This document shows positions 8,672-18,258 of a stretch of 64,000 nt of DNA, piece by piece; position 1 is the stretch's first letter, and the number at the start of each line of letters is the position of its first letter. Origin of the DNA: Alphaproteobacteria bacterium UBA1301 (GTDB taxonomy: Bacteria > Pseudomonadota > Alphaproteobacteria > Micropepsales > Micropepsaceae); contig DBUB01000010.1 in NCBI GenBank assembly GCA_002307725.1, forward strand, positions 699,111 through 763,110, in the 5' to 3' direction. The position numbers were made by a program, and so were the translations under genes. The notes beneath the pieces were generated by a model that had not been told where the DNA came from, did not search any database, and saw only the letters and a list, made by a program, of their open reading frames with translations.

Positions 8672-9940
8672 GTGGCCGAACCTGGCTTTGCGACACGCAG
8701 CATTCACGCGGGTGCCAAACCCGATCCCACGACCCAAGCGCGGACGACGCCGATCTATCAGACGGCATCCTACGTCTTCGACAACACCGATCAGGCCGCC
8801 AACCGTTTCGGTCTCAAGGAATTCGGCAATATCTATACGCGTATTGGCAATCCCACCAACGCGGTTCTGGAAGACCGCGTGGCGTCGCTGGAAGGCGGTG
8901 TCGCTGCGCTGGCGGTTGCTTCGGGGCATGCGGCACAGCTTTTGGCGCTCTATCCGCTGCTCGACGTGGGTGACGACGTCGTCGCCGGGCGGCAGCTCTA
9001 CGGCGGCACGGTCAATCAGCTCAATCACGCCTTCAAGAAGTTCGGTTGGGGCGTGAAGTGGGCGGATTCGACCAAGCCGGAGACGTTTAAAGCGCAGATC
9101 GGGCCGAAGACCAAGGCGCTGTGGGTCGAGAGCATCGCCAATCCGGGCGGCGTCATCACCGACCTGGAGCCGATCGCCAAAATTGCCCACGACGCCGGCA
9201 TCCCGTTGATCGTCGACAACACCTTGGCGACGCCTTATCTCATCCGCCCCTTCGAATGGGGTGCCGACGTCATCGTGCATTCCGCCACCAAGTTCCTCGG
9301 CGGCCACGGCAACTCGATTGCCGGCGTCATTGTCGACTCGGGCAAGTTCCCCTGGAACAACGGCAAGTTCCCGACGCTGACCGAACCGAACGGGTCGTAT
9401 CACGGCCTCAAGTTCTGGGAGACGTTCGGCAACATCTCCTACATTATAGCCGCGCGCACGCTCGGCCTGCGCGATTTGGGGCCGGCACTGTCGCCGTTCA
9501 ATGCGTTCCTGATACTGACCGGCATCGAAACGCTGCCGCTCCGCGTCCAAAAGCACTCCGACAATGCGCTCACGGTCGCCACTTGGCTGAAGAAGCATCC
9601 GCAAGTGTCGTGGGTGAATTACGCCGGTCTCGAAGGCGACGAAAACTATGCCCGATTCAAGAAATACACTCCGAAAGGCGCGGGCAGCGTCTTCACCTTC
9701 GGCGTCAAGGGTGGCTTCGAAGCCGGCAAGAAGCTGGTAAACTCGGCGAAGCTGTTCAGCCATCTCGCCAACATCGGCGATACCCGCAGCCTCATCATTC
9801 ATCCGGCCTCGACCACGCACAGCCAGCTTTCGAAACAGGAACTCATCGAAGCGGGTGCGTCGGAAGACACGGTGCGGGTTTCGATCGGCCTCGAAGATGT
9901 CGCCGACATCATTGCGGATTTGGAGCAGGGCCTGGCGTAA
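8672..9940 (+). CDS. metY: O-acetylhomoserine sulfhydrylase (MetY type)
   Basis: A Cys/Met-metabolism PLP enzyme that makes homocysteine from O-acetylhomoserine and sulfide. Core features are FATRSIHAGAKPDPTT, TPIYQTASYVF, the GNIYTRIGNPT loop, VDNTLATPYLIRP and the Schiff-base lysine in SATKFLGGHGNSIAG. The chosen start is GTG at 8672, eight bases after AAAGGAG, which gives the usual 422-residue length. An in-frame ATG at 8540 would add 44 basic, low-complexity residues (MVWFFKKSKKKGKGG and a Ser/Ala-rich tail) with less coding-like codon use. A paralog lies at 41926-43197. A strong terminator follows the stop. Confidence 0.92.
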   Translation: MAEPGFATRSIHAGAKPDPTTQARTTPIYQTASYVFDNTDQAANRFGLKEFGNIYTRIGNPTNAVLEDRVASLEGGVAALAVASGHAAQLLALYPLLDVGDDVVAGRQLYGGTVNQLNHAFKKFGWGVKWADSTKPETFKAQIGPKTKALWVESIANPGGVITDLEPIAKIAHDAGIPLIVDNTLATPYLIRPFEWGADVIVHSATKFLGGHGNSIAGVIVDSGKFPWNNGKFPTLTEPNGSYHGLKFWETFGNISYIIAARTLGLRDLGPALSPFNAFLILTGIETLPLRVQKHSDNALTVATWLKKHPQVSWVNYAGLEGDENYARFKKYTPKGAGSVFTFGVKGGFEAGKKLVNSAKLFSHLANIGDTRSLIIHPASTTHSQLSKQELIEAGASEDTVRVSIGLEDVADIIADLEQGLA

Positions 9941-9968
9941 GCGGAAAGTTTTCTCCGTTCTTCTCCTC

Positions 9969-10001
9969 GAGCATGGGTGCCCCCGCGCCCATGCTCTTTT
10001 T
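9969..10001 (+). terminator. Intrinsic terminator after metY
   Basis: A 12-bp stem (GAGCATGGGTGC with GCGCCCATGCTC, one G-T pair) closes a CCCC loop and runs straight into TTTTT. It begins about 30 bp after the metY stop. Confidence 0.9.
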
Positions 10002-10203
10002 GTGACGGGGCAACCAGATCCGCGCCGCGAGGCTGTTCTACCGCAGCGGGCAGGTCCGCCGGAACGTAGGAATGAGTTGCAGCATACATCGCTTGCAGAA
10101 ACGCAGATATTTCTGGTTATCCAGACATCTGTTTGAAACAATCGTATTGCTAATACATAACCGTTCGGTAGTATCGCGCCGGAGCCAGATTGGGGCAAAC
10201 AAA

Positions 10204-10407
10204 ATGCGGTTACGGGCGCAAATCATCGTCGACATCGATGCCGGCGACTATGTCGAGGCTGCCGAGCATCAGAACACGCTGCAGCACTATCTGCGCGATA
10301 TCCAGGCGCAATATCCGGGCGCCAGTCTGACCATGCGTGAACGGCGCGAGCGGCGGCATGATGGCTTGGCGCATACGCCCGAACCGGCACCCGCCGGAAT
10401 CCGATGA
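10204..10407 (+). CDS. Small hypothetical protein upstream of a MarR regulator
   Basis: A 67-residue soluble protein (MRLRAQIIVDIDAGDYVEAA and on) with a charged C-terminus (MRERRERR) and a Pro/Ala-rich tail. I do not recognise the family. An alpha-beta start followed by EHQNTLQHYLRDIQAQYP, a likely helix, suggests a compact domain. ATG at 10204 follows TTGGGGC by about eight bases; an earlier in-frame ATG at 10072 lacks this and yields an unconvincing N-terminus. It ends 21 bp before the MarR gene in the same direction, so the two may form an operon. Confidence 0.55.
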   Translation: MRLRAQIIVDIDAGDYVEAAEHQNTLQHYLRDIQAQYPGASLTMRERRERRHDGLAHTPEPAPAGIR

Positions 10408-10428
10408 CCAATCTCGGTTGAAGAGGCC

Positions 10429-10794
10429 ATGATGGCTGCGGAACCGGGCCAATGTGCGCGCTTGCTGGCGCTGATCGAAGCGGTACGCCTGTCGAGCCGC
10501 GACGTGTCGTTGCCGGGCGTGGTGCTGTTCCTGCACATCTGCGAACGCGACGGCATTTCGATCAAGGATCTCGTTTATCTGTCGGGCTATAGCGAAAGCT
10601 TGGTGTCGCGCGCGGTCGATCGCTTGCGCGGCGAGGGGGGGGCCGGAAAACTCAAAGATCTCGGCGGCGCGTTGGTGACGGTCACCCGCCATCCCGAAGA
10701 CGGCCGCCGGCGGCTGGTTTACCTGACTGAGGCGGGGCGGGTGCTGAAGGCGCGCATCACGCGCGCACTTTCCGGCAAGCCGGGTGAGGGCTGA
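10429..10794 (+). CDS. MarR-type winged-helix regulator
   Basis: A 121-residue DNA-binding protein of the MarR type. The helix-turn-helix is ISIKDLVYLSGYSESLVSRA, followed by a recognition-wing segment VTVTRHPEDGRRRLVYLTEA, where the D-R pattern of the beta-wing is typical. Two adjacent ATGs exist; GAAGAGG lies closer to the ideal distance from the second (10432). It may control the small gene just upstream or itself. The effector and targets are unknown. Confidence 0.8.
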   Translation: MMAAEPGQCARLLALIEAVRLSSRDVSLPGVVLFLHICERDGISIKDLVYLSGYSESLVSRAVDRLRGEGGAGKLKDLGGALVTVTRHPEDGRRRLVYLTEAGRVLKARITRALSGKPGEG

Positions 10795-10839
10795 TTTTCC
10801 GGCCGCAGATTCCCGCCGTGCGCGGCTACTCCCAATTCA

Positions 10840-12834
10840 TCAATTCCCGTCCAAGGCGTTCAGCAGTGGTTGCAGGTGCTTTTCGTAACGGCGCCACCGG
10901 CCCATCGAACTTTTGTAAAGTGGCTGCCGCACTTGGGCGAGGCTGGCCGTTCGTACGCTGCGATCTGTCTTGTGGAATTCAAGGCACCGCGGATCCCATT
11001 CGAGACCGCAGAATGCGACCAAGCGTCTGGCTTGCTCTTCAAGGTTTTCGACGATGTTTTCGTATTGCACTTCCAGCATGGCGGTTTGCGGAAGCACTGC
11101 CCGCCAATGTGCCATCAGCGTTTCGTAGGCGCGGTAATAACGTCCGAGTTCCGCGAGATCGTAGGTAAAACGGAATGTTGCGGGCGGGAACAGCGAGAAG
11201 CAGGAAACACAGGTGTCGCGCGGGTCGCGCTTGACGTGAATGATCCGCGCATTTGGCAACACCAAATGAATCAGCCCGGCAAAACGGAAATTTTCGGGTC
11301 GCTTGTCGGTGATGTGTCTGGCGTCGGGCGCCTTGGGTTGGACCCTGTCGACATAGATGCGGCCCAGGCGTTTCAGGTCTTCCGCCGAAAGGGCCGCAAC
11401 ATCGAACGGCAATGGTTCGGGATCGTAGCTCCCCACCACGCCGAAACCGAAATCCGTCAGTTCGTCGCCACCGAACACCTGCGGATGGCTGGCCAGGATC
11501 TGTTCGACCAGTGTCGTGCCGGAGCGCGGCATGCCGATGATGAAGATCGGCAGCGTCGACGATTCACCGAGCCCGGATTTTTCGCGGATTAATTCCGGCG
11601 TAAACACACGTGCCATTTCGCTGAGGACGCCGAGTTCCTTTTCTTCCTTGTAAGCGGCGATCGGGCGCCATTGCCGATTGCCTTCCAGAAGTTCGGCAAA
11701 GGCATCGTCATATTGCTTCAGATCCGATTTCACCTTTGAGCGGACGAAGTGCATGACCGCTTGCTGACCTTTGATCGTCGCGGCCATGTTGTTCACGAGG
11801 TCTTCGATCAGCGGAATCTGCGGATCGTCTTCGCGGAATGTTTTGACTTCGGAGAGATATCGATGGCACTCGATGGACCGTGGATCGAGCCTGAGGCCGT
11901 GTTCGAAATCCTCCTTCGCCTGATCGAGGTTGCCCAGGCACATCTTGGAGTATCCGGCGCCGATGATGGCGGTCACGGAATCGGGTTCGATGGCAAGGGC
12001 GCGCGCGAAGACCTTCAGCGCTTCTTCCGACCGGCCCAGAAAGTTCAGCGAATTGCCGAGATTGCAGTATGTCAGCACCATCGTGCCGTCCAGCGCGAGG
12101 GCCGTTTCGTAATGCGTGATCGCCTCTTCATGCCGGGCGAGAAGTGCGAGTAGCAGGCCGTAGTTGTTGTGTACCACGGGGGATTTTGGTGCGCTCTTCA
12201 GGGCTTGTTCATAGAGATGCAGCGCTTCCTGTTTGCGATCGGCCGCGGCCAGTACATTACACAGCGCATAGAGCACGTTTAAGTCGGCAGGGTTGTGCTT
12301 ATAGACTGCGGTGAAATCGGCGATGGCCTCTTCGTGGCGTTCGAGTTCCATCAGCGACAGGCCGCGCTGGTAATGAGCCTGTCCGTGCCCAGGATTCAAT
12401 ATGATCGCTTTGTCGAAGGCCGAGACGGCCTCCTGATGCCGGCCGAGTTCCCGGAATGCCATGCCCGTATTGAAATGAGCGGTGGCGTAATCGGGGTTGA
12501 TCGCGATGGCCTTGGCGAAGGCGGCAATGGCGTCTTCGTGGCGCTTAAGCCGGAGCAGGGCAAAGCCGAGATTGCTCAGGATCGCGACGTTATCAGAGGC
12601 CGCATGCGCCGCTTGCTCCAGAAGGTCAGCAGCTTTCTGGGGATGATCGGTCTGGAGGTACAAGAGTCCAAGTCCGTGCAGGGAGTCGACATGCCGGGGA
12701 TCGGCCTTGAGTGAGGCGAGATAGTGTACCTCAGCTTCTTTGAAACGGCCTTGTCCGTGCAGCGCTTGGGCGGCCTGTGAGTGCATCGCGGCAGCTTTGG
12801 CGGACTGCGGGTTGATCTCAACGGTCTTCTGCAT
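10840..12834 (-). CDS. TPR-repeat protein with C-terminal sulfotransferase domain
   Basis: About ten tetratricopeptide repeats (residues 10-350, for example AIAINPDYATAHFNTGMAFR) are followed by a PAPS-dependent sulfotransferase domain. The 5'-phosphosulfate loop is IFIIGMPRSGTTLVEQIL and the 3'-phosphate region is RIIHVKRDPRDTCVSCF; TDKRPENFRF lies between them. Such chains sulfate cell-surface sugars or proteins; the acceptor is unknown. No signal peptide is seen, so it is likely cytoplasmic. The start is ATG at 12834 with AAGGAA about nine bases before it; a longer in-frame reading from 12963 would run through the terminator hairpin of the upstream receptor gene. Confidence 0.85.
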   Translation of the reverse strand: MQKTVEINPQSAKAAAMHSQAAQALHGQGRFKEAEVHYLASLKADPRHVDSLHGLGLLYLQTDHPQKAADLLEQAAHAASDNVAILSNLGFALLRLKRHEDAIAAFAKAIAINPDYATAHFNTGMAFRELGRHQEAVSAFDKAIILNPGHGQAHYQRGLSLMELERHEEAIADFTAVYKHNPADLNVLYALCNVLAAADRKQEALHLYEQALKSAPKSPVVHNNYGLLLALLARHEEAITHYETALALDGTMVLTYCNLGNSLNFLGRSEEALKVFARALAIEPDSVTAIIGAGYSKMCLGNLDQAKEDFEHGLRLDPRSIECHRYLSEVKTFREDDPQIPLIEDLVNNMAATIKGQQAVMHFVRSKVKSDLKQYDDAFAELLEGNRQWRPIAAYKEEKELGVLSEMARVFTPELIREKSGLGESSTLPIFIIGMPRSGTTLVEQILASHPQVFGGDELTDFGFGVVGSYDPEPLPFDVAALSAEDLKRLGRIYVDRVQPKAPDARHITDKRPENFRFAGLIHLVLPNARIIHVKRDPRDTCVSCFSLFPPATFRFTYDLAELGRYYRAYETLMAHWRAVLPQTAMLEVQYENIVENLEEQARRLVAFCGLEWDPRCLEFHKTDRSVRTASLAQVRQPLYKSSMGRWRRYEKHLQPLLNALDGN

Positions 12835-12921
12835 AAGCACGGTTCCTTGCCTGCTGTTGGGCGGCAGGCACTCTAGCGATATTGCCGTCGCCGGCGAGGG
12901 GTGTGTGGCCGCAGGAACGGA

Positions 12922-12955
12922 CAAAAGAAAAGGGCCGCAGATTTCTCTGCGGCCC
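12922..12955 (-). terminator. Intrinsic terminator of the TonB receptor gene
   Basis: On the minus strand GGGCCGCAG pairs with CTGCGGCCC across six bases and is followed by TTTTCTTTT. It lies 20 bp after the receptor's stop codon and separates it from the sulfotransferase gene. Confidence 0.88.
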
Positions 12956-12976
12956 GTTCCCACAATGTCAAGAGAC

Positions 12977-15691
12977 TTAGAGCTTCGCCTTCAGCTTCAG
13001 GAAGAAGTAGCGGCCGACGAAGTCGTACTGATTGGAGACCGTCTGGACGTAGCCGTCGTTGGCCACGGGCGGATCTTTGTCGAACACGTTGTCGATGCCG
13101 AAGATGGCTTGGTAGTTCTTGTACGGAACTACGATCGACAGGCTGGAGAAGAACAGAGCCGGGATGCGATGGCCAACTGCCGTCGCGCCAAGGGTGTCAA
13201 CGGTCTGACCGACGAACTGTTCATCCCAGGTGAACGAGAACAGATCGGGGATGTCCAACGTCGTGCTCAAGAAACCCTTCCATTTCGGCAGGGCCGTCGA
13301 GATGGCACCGGTGGTCCACAGGCCGGCATATTGCTGGCCATCCTGGATGTTGCTGTTCATGAACGTCGTACGCAGGTTTGTGGACAGTGTCGAGCCGTCA
13401 GGCAAACCCAGCGGCGCGGCGATCGCATCGGTCGCGTAGTTCACCGCAAAGTCGACGCCGTCAGTCGTGTACACACCCAGATTGACGAACGGCTCATAGT
13501 AGCCGGTCAACTGGCCGGTTGACGAACGCGTCGTGAACAGGGTGCAAGAGGCCGCATCACCCGACGAGTAGCAATCATCCAGGCCCTGATCCACGGTCTT
13601 TTGCGAAATGACGTTCTTGATCTTGATGTTGTAGTAATCAACCGTGAACGCCAAGTTCGGAATCAGATCATCCGGCGTCAGCACCATGCCGAGGTTGTAC
13701 TGGATGGAGGTTTCCGGCTTCAGGTCCGGATTGCCCTGCCAGATTGCCGTCAACTGCGGCAGCTTCTGAGTAAAGGTCGACGAATTATAGGTCAAGCCAG
13801 CGGCCGCAAAGGTGGACTGGCACTTTGCCAGGACGCTTCCGGTCGGCGTGCCCGAAGCAGCAGCGTCGCACGGATCGGTGAAGCCGTCCGCCGAAGCTGT
13901 ATCGCCGAGATACATTTCATGGCCGACCTGCGGTGCGCGGAAGCCCGTGCCGAAGTCGCCACGGAAGCGGAGCCAATCGTTCACTGCCCAGTTGGCGCTG
14001 CCCTTATAGACGAACGCATCGCCGAAGTTGTTGTAGTGCGAATAGCGCGCTGCGATATCCAGCGACAAGTCCTTCGCCAGAAGAGCATTCTTGACCAGCG
14101 GAATCTTTGCTTCCGCATACACTTCATTCATGTGGTACTGGCCGCTGGTTTCTTTCGAATTGCTTTCTGCATTGTCACCAGCCTGCGAAATCGCATCCGG
14201 GACATTCAGCACGGCCTCACTGCGCCAGTTGTAACCGATGGCGACGCCGATATTACCGGCGCCGAACAGATCGGCAGGTAATTCACCGGCGAGATCCGCA
14301 TACGCAATCTGCTGCGTGTACCTGGACATGGCGCTCGAGGTGAAGCGGACGTAAGCGGCTTGGTCGGCCGTTAGCGAATCCGTGCCGAATAAAGTCACGC
14401 TGCCGCAACCGGCCGGGGCACCCGAACCGCACGGCAGCGAGCCGACCAGTTCGTGCACGTGGGTGATATTGACAGCGTTGTGCTCGTAGTCGTTGCCGTC
14501 GGATTCGCCGTACATGTAGGCGGCATCCCACGTCCAATCGCCGAACACTTTTCCCTTGAAGCCGAAACGTTCCTGATAGGTGTTGACGTTGTCGCCGAAA
14601 ATGCGGTCGCCGACTTCAAACAACCGCTTGTACATGACCAGGTCTTCGCCGTACGGGTTGTTTACGTTGGTCGAAGGAATGCTGGTACCGGTGAGGTACT
14701 TGGCGGTCGTATAGAACGTGCCGATCGGCTCCGGATTCAAACGCGCCGACGACTTACGGTTAGTGAAATAGGATTCCGCGAAAACCGTGATGTCGCTGGT
14801 GAGATTGTACTCCGCCGTGAGGTTGGCGTTGAGGACCGAGCGGCCCTGGATCAGATCCGGCTCTGTGCCGGTGTTGAACGTGTTACCGTCCCAGTCCGTC
14901 AATGCGCCAGCCGAGCCCATCTTGTAGCCGCTGGAGCCGCTTGCCGTGTAGAATAGGCCTTGCGGGATCGCATAGGAGATCGAGTATTTGCCGTGTGCCC
15001 AGCTACGCGAGGACTGACGGACCGGATCTTCCGAATAGTATTCGAGGCCGATCAGGACGTTGCCCTTGTCGCTGGCGAGGCCGAGCGTTGTCGACAGTTG
15101 CTTTGTGAAGTGGTCGCCCTTGCCCGAGATGCCGACGCCGCCGGTCACTTCGAGACCGTTGAAGTCCTTGCGCGTGATGATGTTGATCACGCCGCCGATC
15201 GCGTCGGCGCCGTAGATCGGCGAGGCGCCGTCCTTCAGCACTTCAAGGCGTTCGATCATCGACATCGGAACGTTCGACAAATCCTGGCCCTGGCCGCCGT
15301 TGACGAAGGTTTCGACCATGCGCTGGCCGTTGATCAGGATGAGGGTACGGTTTGAACCCAGAGCGCGAAGGTCAACCGTCGAAATGCCGCCGGGAGAGAT
15401 TGAGTTCTGGTCGTTCGAACCCTGCTGACCCATTTCCGGCAGCTTGTTCAGGGCCTGCTCAAGCGTGACGGTCTTGCTCTTGGTGATGTCTTCCGAGGAA
15501 ATGATCGACAGCGGCGCCGCCGATAAAGCCTCGGAGGCGGATGTCGCGATACGCGACCCGGTCACGACGACGGTTTCCGTATTCTGGGCGGATGCTGCCG
15601 ACGACAGCGCCAAGGCAGTCGCCGCGGCACCGAGGAGCACTGCCCGCAGGCTATTAATGGAGTTTCTGTGGTTTTGGTTTTTCGTTGACAC
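12977..15691 (-). CDS. TonB-dependent outer membrane receptor
   Basis: A 904-residue TonB-dependent receptor. A Sec signal peptide ends near SSAASAQ, then comes the short TonB-box region TETVVVTGSRI and the plug domain (about 40-165), with LRALGSNRTLILINGQR and the plug end VLKDGASPIYGADAIGGVIN. The long barrel has many aromatic strands and ends GRYFFLKLKAKL. The large size and the LRALGSNRTLILINGQRM signature match receptors for oligosaccharide or peptide-like ligands in oligotrophic Alphaproteobacteria; the ligand is not shown. GTG at 15691 is used, with AGGGGG eight bases upstream. It is transcribed alone from a long upstream noncoding stretch. Confidence 0.92.
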   Translation of the reverse strand: MSTKNQNHRNSINSLRAVLLGAAATALALSSAASAQNTETVVVTGSRIATSASEALSAAPLSIISSEDITKSKTVTLEQALNKLPEMGQQGSNDQNSISPGGISTVDLRALGSNRTLILINGQRMVETFVNGGQGQDLSNVPMSMIERLEVLKDGASPIYGADAIGGVINIITRKDFNGLEVTGGVGISGKGDHFTKQLSTTLGLASDKGNVLIGLEYYSEDPVRQSSRSWAHGKYSISYAIPQGLFYTASGSSGYKMGSAGALTDWDGNTFNTGTEPDLIQGRSVLNANLTAEYNLTSDITVFAESYFTNRKSSARLNPEPIGTFYTTAKYLTGTSIPSTNVNNPYGEDLVMYKRLFEVGDRIFGDNVNTYQERFGFKGKVFGDWTWDAAYMYGESDGNDYEHNAVNITHVHELVGSLPCGSGAPAGCGSVTLFGTDSLTADQAAYVRFTSSAMSRYTQQIAYADLAGELPADLFGAGNIGVAIGYNWRSEAVLNVPDAISQAGDNAESNSKETSGQYHMNEVYAEAKIPLVKNALLAKDLSLDIAARYSHYNNFGDAFVYKGSANWAVNDWLRFRGDFGTGFRAPQVGHEMYLGDTASADGFTDPCDAAASGTPTGSVLAKCQSTFAAAGLTYNSSTFTQKLPQLTAIWQGNPDLKPETSIQYNLGMVLTPDDLIPNLAFTVDYYNIKIKNVISQKTVDQGLDDCYSSGDAASCTLFTTRSSTGQLTGYYEPFVNLGVYTTDGVDFAVNYATDAIAAPLGLPDGSTLSTNLRTTFMNSNIQDGQQYAGLWTTGAISTALPKWKGFLSTTLDIPDLFSFTWDEQFVGQTVDTLGATAVGHRIPALFFSSLSIVVPYKNYQAIFGIDNVFDKDPPVANDGYVQTVSNQYDFVGRYFFLKLKAKL

Positions 15692-16443
15692 TGGTTTTTA
15701 CCCCCTTGTTCGCAACGGCAAAACCCTTGGCCTGACGCAGCAGTACACCGCAAAGTGCCGTCAGCGCAGGCAAGGACGGATGTTGAGCAAGACTGCCCGA
15801 AGGGGTGACTGACCGGGCTAAAGTCGTTTGCGTAAAAGCAATGAAATTGCTATTACAGAACAGTGTCATTATAAATAGAAAGCTATGTGCATAGGAACTA
15901 CGCGCGCCAACATTCTAGTTAATTCAACAGGATCAGGCGCACCCTTGCCCTCAGGGCGATATGAGAATCTGTCGCTAGGTTGCTGATATTTCATATCCTA
16001 TTTGATTTACGCCGATGTGACACGCGCGGTGGAAAAAACCTCCCTCACGGTAATTTCGGTTCGCCCAGAGGGTATGTATTGCTCGAAAATCAGCATGTTG
16101 ACGCCGCTTCCTGCACAAATCTTATGCGTTGCAAAAACGTCTCGCTTTTTTGGAAAGTGATATCGATTTGCGTTGCGACTTTGGGGACTCAGCGGCGCTT
16201 GTTGAAGTCATGTCGTTTTGGCGATCACGCCGATGGTGCCTGGGGTTAGGCGGGGTTGAACGATTCCCAAAGCCGATGGCATCCGGCGCGGAATAACGTT
16301 TCCAAAACCAGCGGAGCAACGCACTGCAGCGATCGAAGATTGGTCACTCCGTAGGCACCAGGAACATGAACTGCGGCGCCGCACACCGAGATAGCGGAGC
16401 CAAAGTCCTTCCCAGGCTTGCGGCAGGGCCTTAAACGACCCGC
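15692..16443. other. 750-bp intergenic region between divergent genes
   Basis: No convincing gene is seen on either strand. It must hold the promoters of the TonB receptor (leftward) and of the ABC-F gene (rightward). The central part (15840-16000) is AT-richer than the flanks and several short reading frames here lack ribosome sites. I see no hairpin with a T-run and no recognised riboswitch. Confidence 0.5.
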
Positions 16444-18249
16444 ATGCCCGCACCGCTTCTCACCCTTCAAGACGTCCAATTGACGATCGGCACCACGCCG
16501 CTGCTCGACGGCGCCGAATTGTTCGTCGAGCCTGGCGAGCGGCTGTGCGTCGTCGGCCGCAACGGCTCGGGCAAATCGACCTTGCTGAAAATCGCCGCCG
16601 GAATGCTGGAGCCGGACGGCGGTCGTCGTTTCGCCCAGCCGGACGCCACCATCCGTTATCTGCCGCAAGAGCCCGATCTGTCCGGGCATGCTGATACATT
16701 TTCGTATGTTGCGGCCGGTTTGGCGCCTGGCGACGATGTTTCTCGTGCCCACTATTTGCTCGGCAGACTCGGTCTTTCCGGCAGCGAGCCGATTACGGCG
16801 TTGTCCGGCGGGCAGGCGAGGCGTGCGGCGCTGGCGCGGGTGCTGGCGCCCAAGCCCGACATTCTGCTGCTCGACGAGCCGACCAATCATCTCGATTTGC
16901 CCGCCATCGAATGGCTGGAGAGCGAGCTGTCGGCGATGAGTGGCGCGCTTGTCCTCATCAGCCATGACCGCCGGTTCCTGGAGCGGCTGTCGCGCGCTAC
17001 GGTGTGGCTCGACCGCGGCAAGACCATGCGTCTCGATCGCGGTTTTTCAGGTTTTGAAGCGTGGCGCGATCAGCTCCTCGACGAGGAGGAGCGCGACCGC
17101 CAGAAGCTGAACCGCAAGATCGCCGCCGAAGAGCATTGGGTCCGCTATGGCGTCACGGCGCGCCGCAAGCGCAATGTCCGCCGCATGGCGCAGTTGGGCG
17201 AGCTTCGCCGCGAGCACCGCGAAGCCCGCCGCCAGTTGGGGCAGGTGAGTTTTTCCATCACCGAGCAAGGCAATGCCGGCACCCGAGTGATCGAAACGCG
17301 GAACATCTCAAAAAGCTACGGCGACAAAACGGTTGTGACGGATTTCTCGACCCGCATCTTAAGAGGTGACCGCATCGGCCTGGTGGGCTCCAATGGTGCC
17401 GGCAAGACGACGCTGCTCAATCTTCTGACCAAGCGGCTGGAGCCTGACGCCGGCACGGTGATCCACGGCACCAATCTGGCGCTCGTCACGCTCGACCAGA
17501 ACCGTGCGCTGCTCGACGGGCAAGTGACGCTGCGTGACGTGCTCACCGGCGGGCGCGGCGATTATGTCGAGGTCGGCGGCCAGCGGCGCCACGTCATGAG
17601 CTACATGCAGGACTTTCTATTCCTGCCCGAACAGGCCGGCACCCCGGTGGAAGTTCTCTCCGGTGGCGAGCGGGCGCGGCTGCTCCTCGCCAAGGCGCTG
17701 GCTAAGCCGGGCAATTTGCTGGTGCTGGACGAGCCGACCAACGACCTTGATCTGGAGACTCTCGATCTCCTGGAAGAATTGATCGACGAATATCCCGGCA
17801 CCGTACTTCTGGTCAGCCATGACCGCGATTTCCTCGACCGCACCGTGACGGCGCTGCTCTACGCCGAAGGCGACGGCCGTTTCACCGAATACGCCGGCGG
17901 TTACGCCGACATGGTGGCCCAGCGCGGTGGCGGCGTGGAGGCCGGTAACAAGAGTGATACCGCTAAGAAGGCCGCGCCGAAGGAACGCGTGCGGTCCGAT
18001 ACGTCGCGCCGCAAGTTATCGTTCAACGACAAGCACGCGTTGGAAAAGCTCCCCGGCCAAATCGAGAAGCTGACCGCCGAAATCGCGCGCCTGCACCACG
18101 ACCTCGCTGATCCCGCCCTTTACACCAAGGACCCGGCGCGGATCACCAAGCTCTCCGACCGTCTCACCGCCGCCGAATCCGAACGCTCCGCCGCCGAGGA
18201 CCGCTGGCTGGAACTGGAAGCGCTCAAGGAAGAGATCGAGGGCAAGTAG
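16444..18249 (+). CDS. ABC-F family ATPase, Uup-like
   Basis: A soluble tandem ATP-binding protein of 601 residues with no membrane domain. The first cassette has Walker A GRNGSGKST (38-46), signature LSGGQARR and Walker B ILLLDEPTNHLD. The second has GSNGAGKTT, LSGGERARL and LVLDEPTNDLD. A linker rich in Arg/Glu lies between them, and the C-terminus (about 520-600) is a charged coiled-coil of the kind seen in Uup. ABC-F proteins act on the ribosome or, for Uup, on branched DNA and ribosome rescue. The neighbours on both sides are convergent or divergent, so it is probably monocistronic. Confidence 0.88.
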   Translation: MPAPLLTLQDVQLTIGTTPLLDGAELFVEPGERLCVVGRNGSGKSTLLKIAAGMLEPDGGRRFAQPDATIRYLPQEPDLSGHADTFSYVAAGLAPGDDVSRAHYLLGRLGLSGSEPITALSGGQARRAALARVLAPKPDILLLDEPTNHLDLPAIEWLESELSAMSGALVLISHDRRFLERLSRATVWLDRGKTMRLDRGFSGFEAWRDQLLDEEERDRQKLNRKIAAEEHWVRYGVTARRKRNVRRMAQLGELRREHREARRQLGQVSFSITEQGNAGTRVIETRNISKSYGDKTVVTDFSTRILRGDRIGLVGSNGAGKTTLLNLLTKRLEPDAGTVIHGTNLALVTLDQNRALLDGQVTLRDVLTGGRGDYVEVGGQRRHVMSYMQDFLFLPEQAGTPVEVLSGGERARLLLAKALAKPGNLLVLDEPTNDLDLETLDLLEELIDEYPGTVLLVSHDRDFLDRTVTALLYAEGDGRFTEYAGGYADMVAQRGGGVEAGNKSDTAKKAAPKERVRSDTSRRKLSFNDKHALEKLPGQIEKLTAEIARLHHDLADPALYTKDPARITKLSDRLTAAESERSAAEDRWLELEALKEEIEGK

Positions 18250-18258
18250 CGCTCGTTA

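Noticed and set aside
8648..10198. 516-codon frame antisense to metY
   Set aside because: Its sequence is Arg-rich and matches no fold; it runs through the metY terminator and reflects GC skew at third positions.
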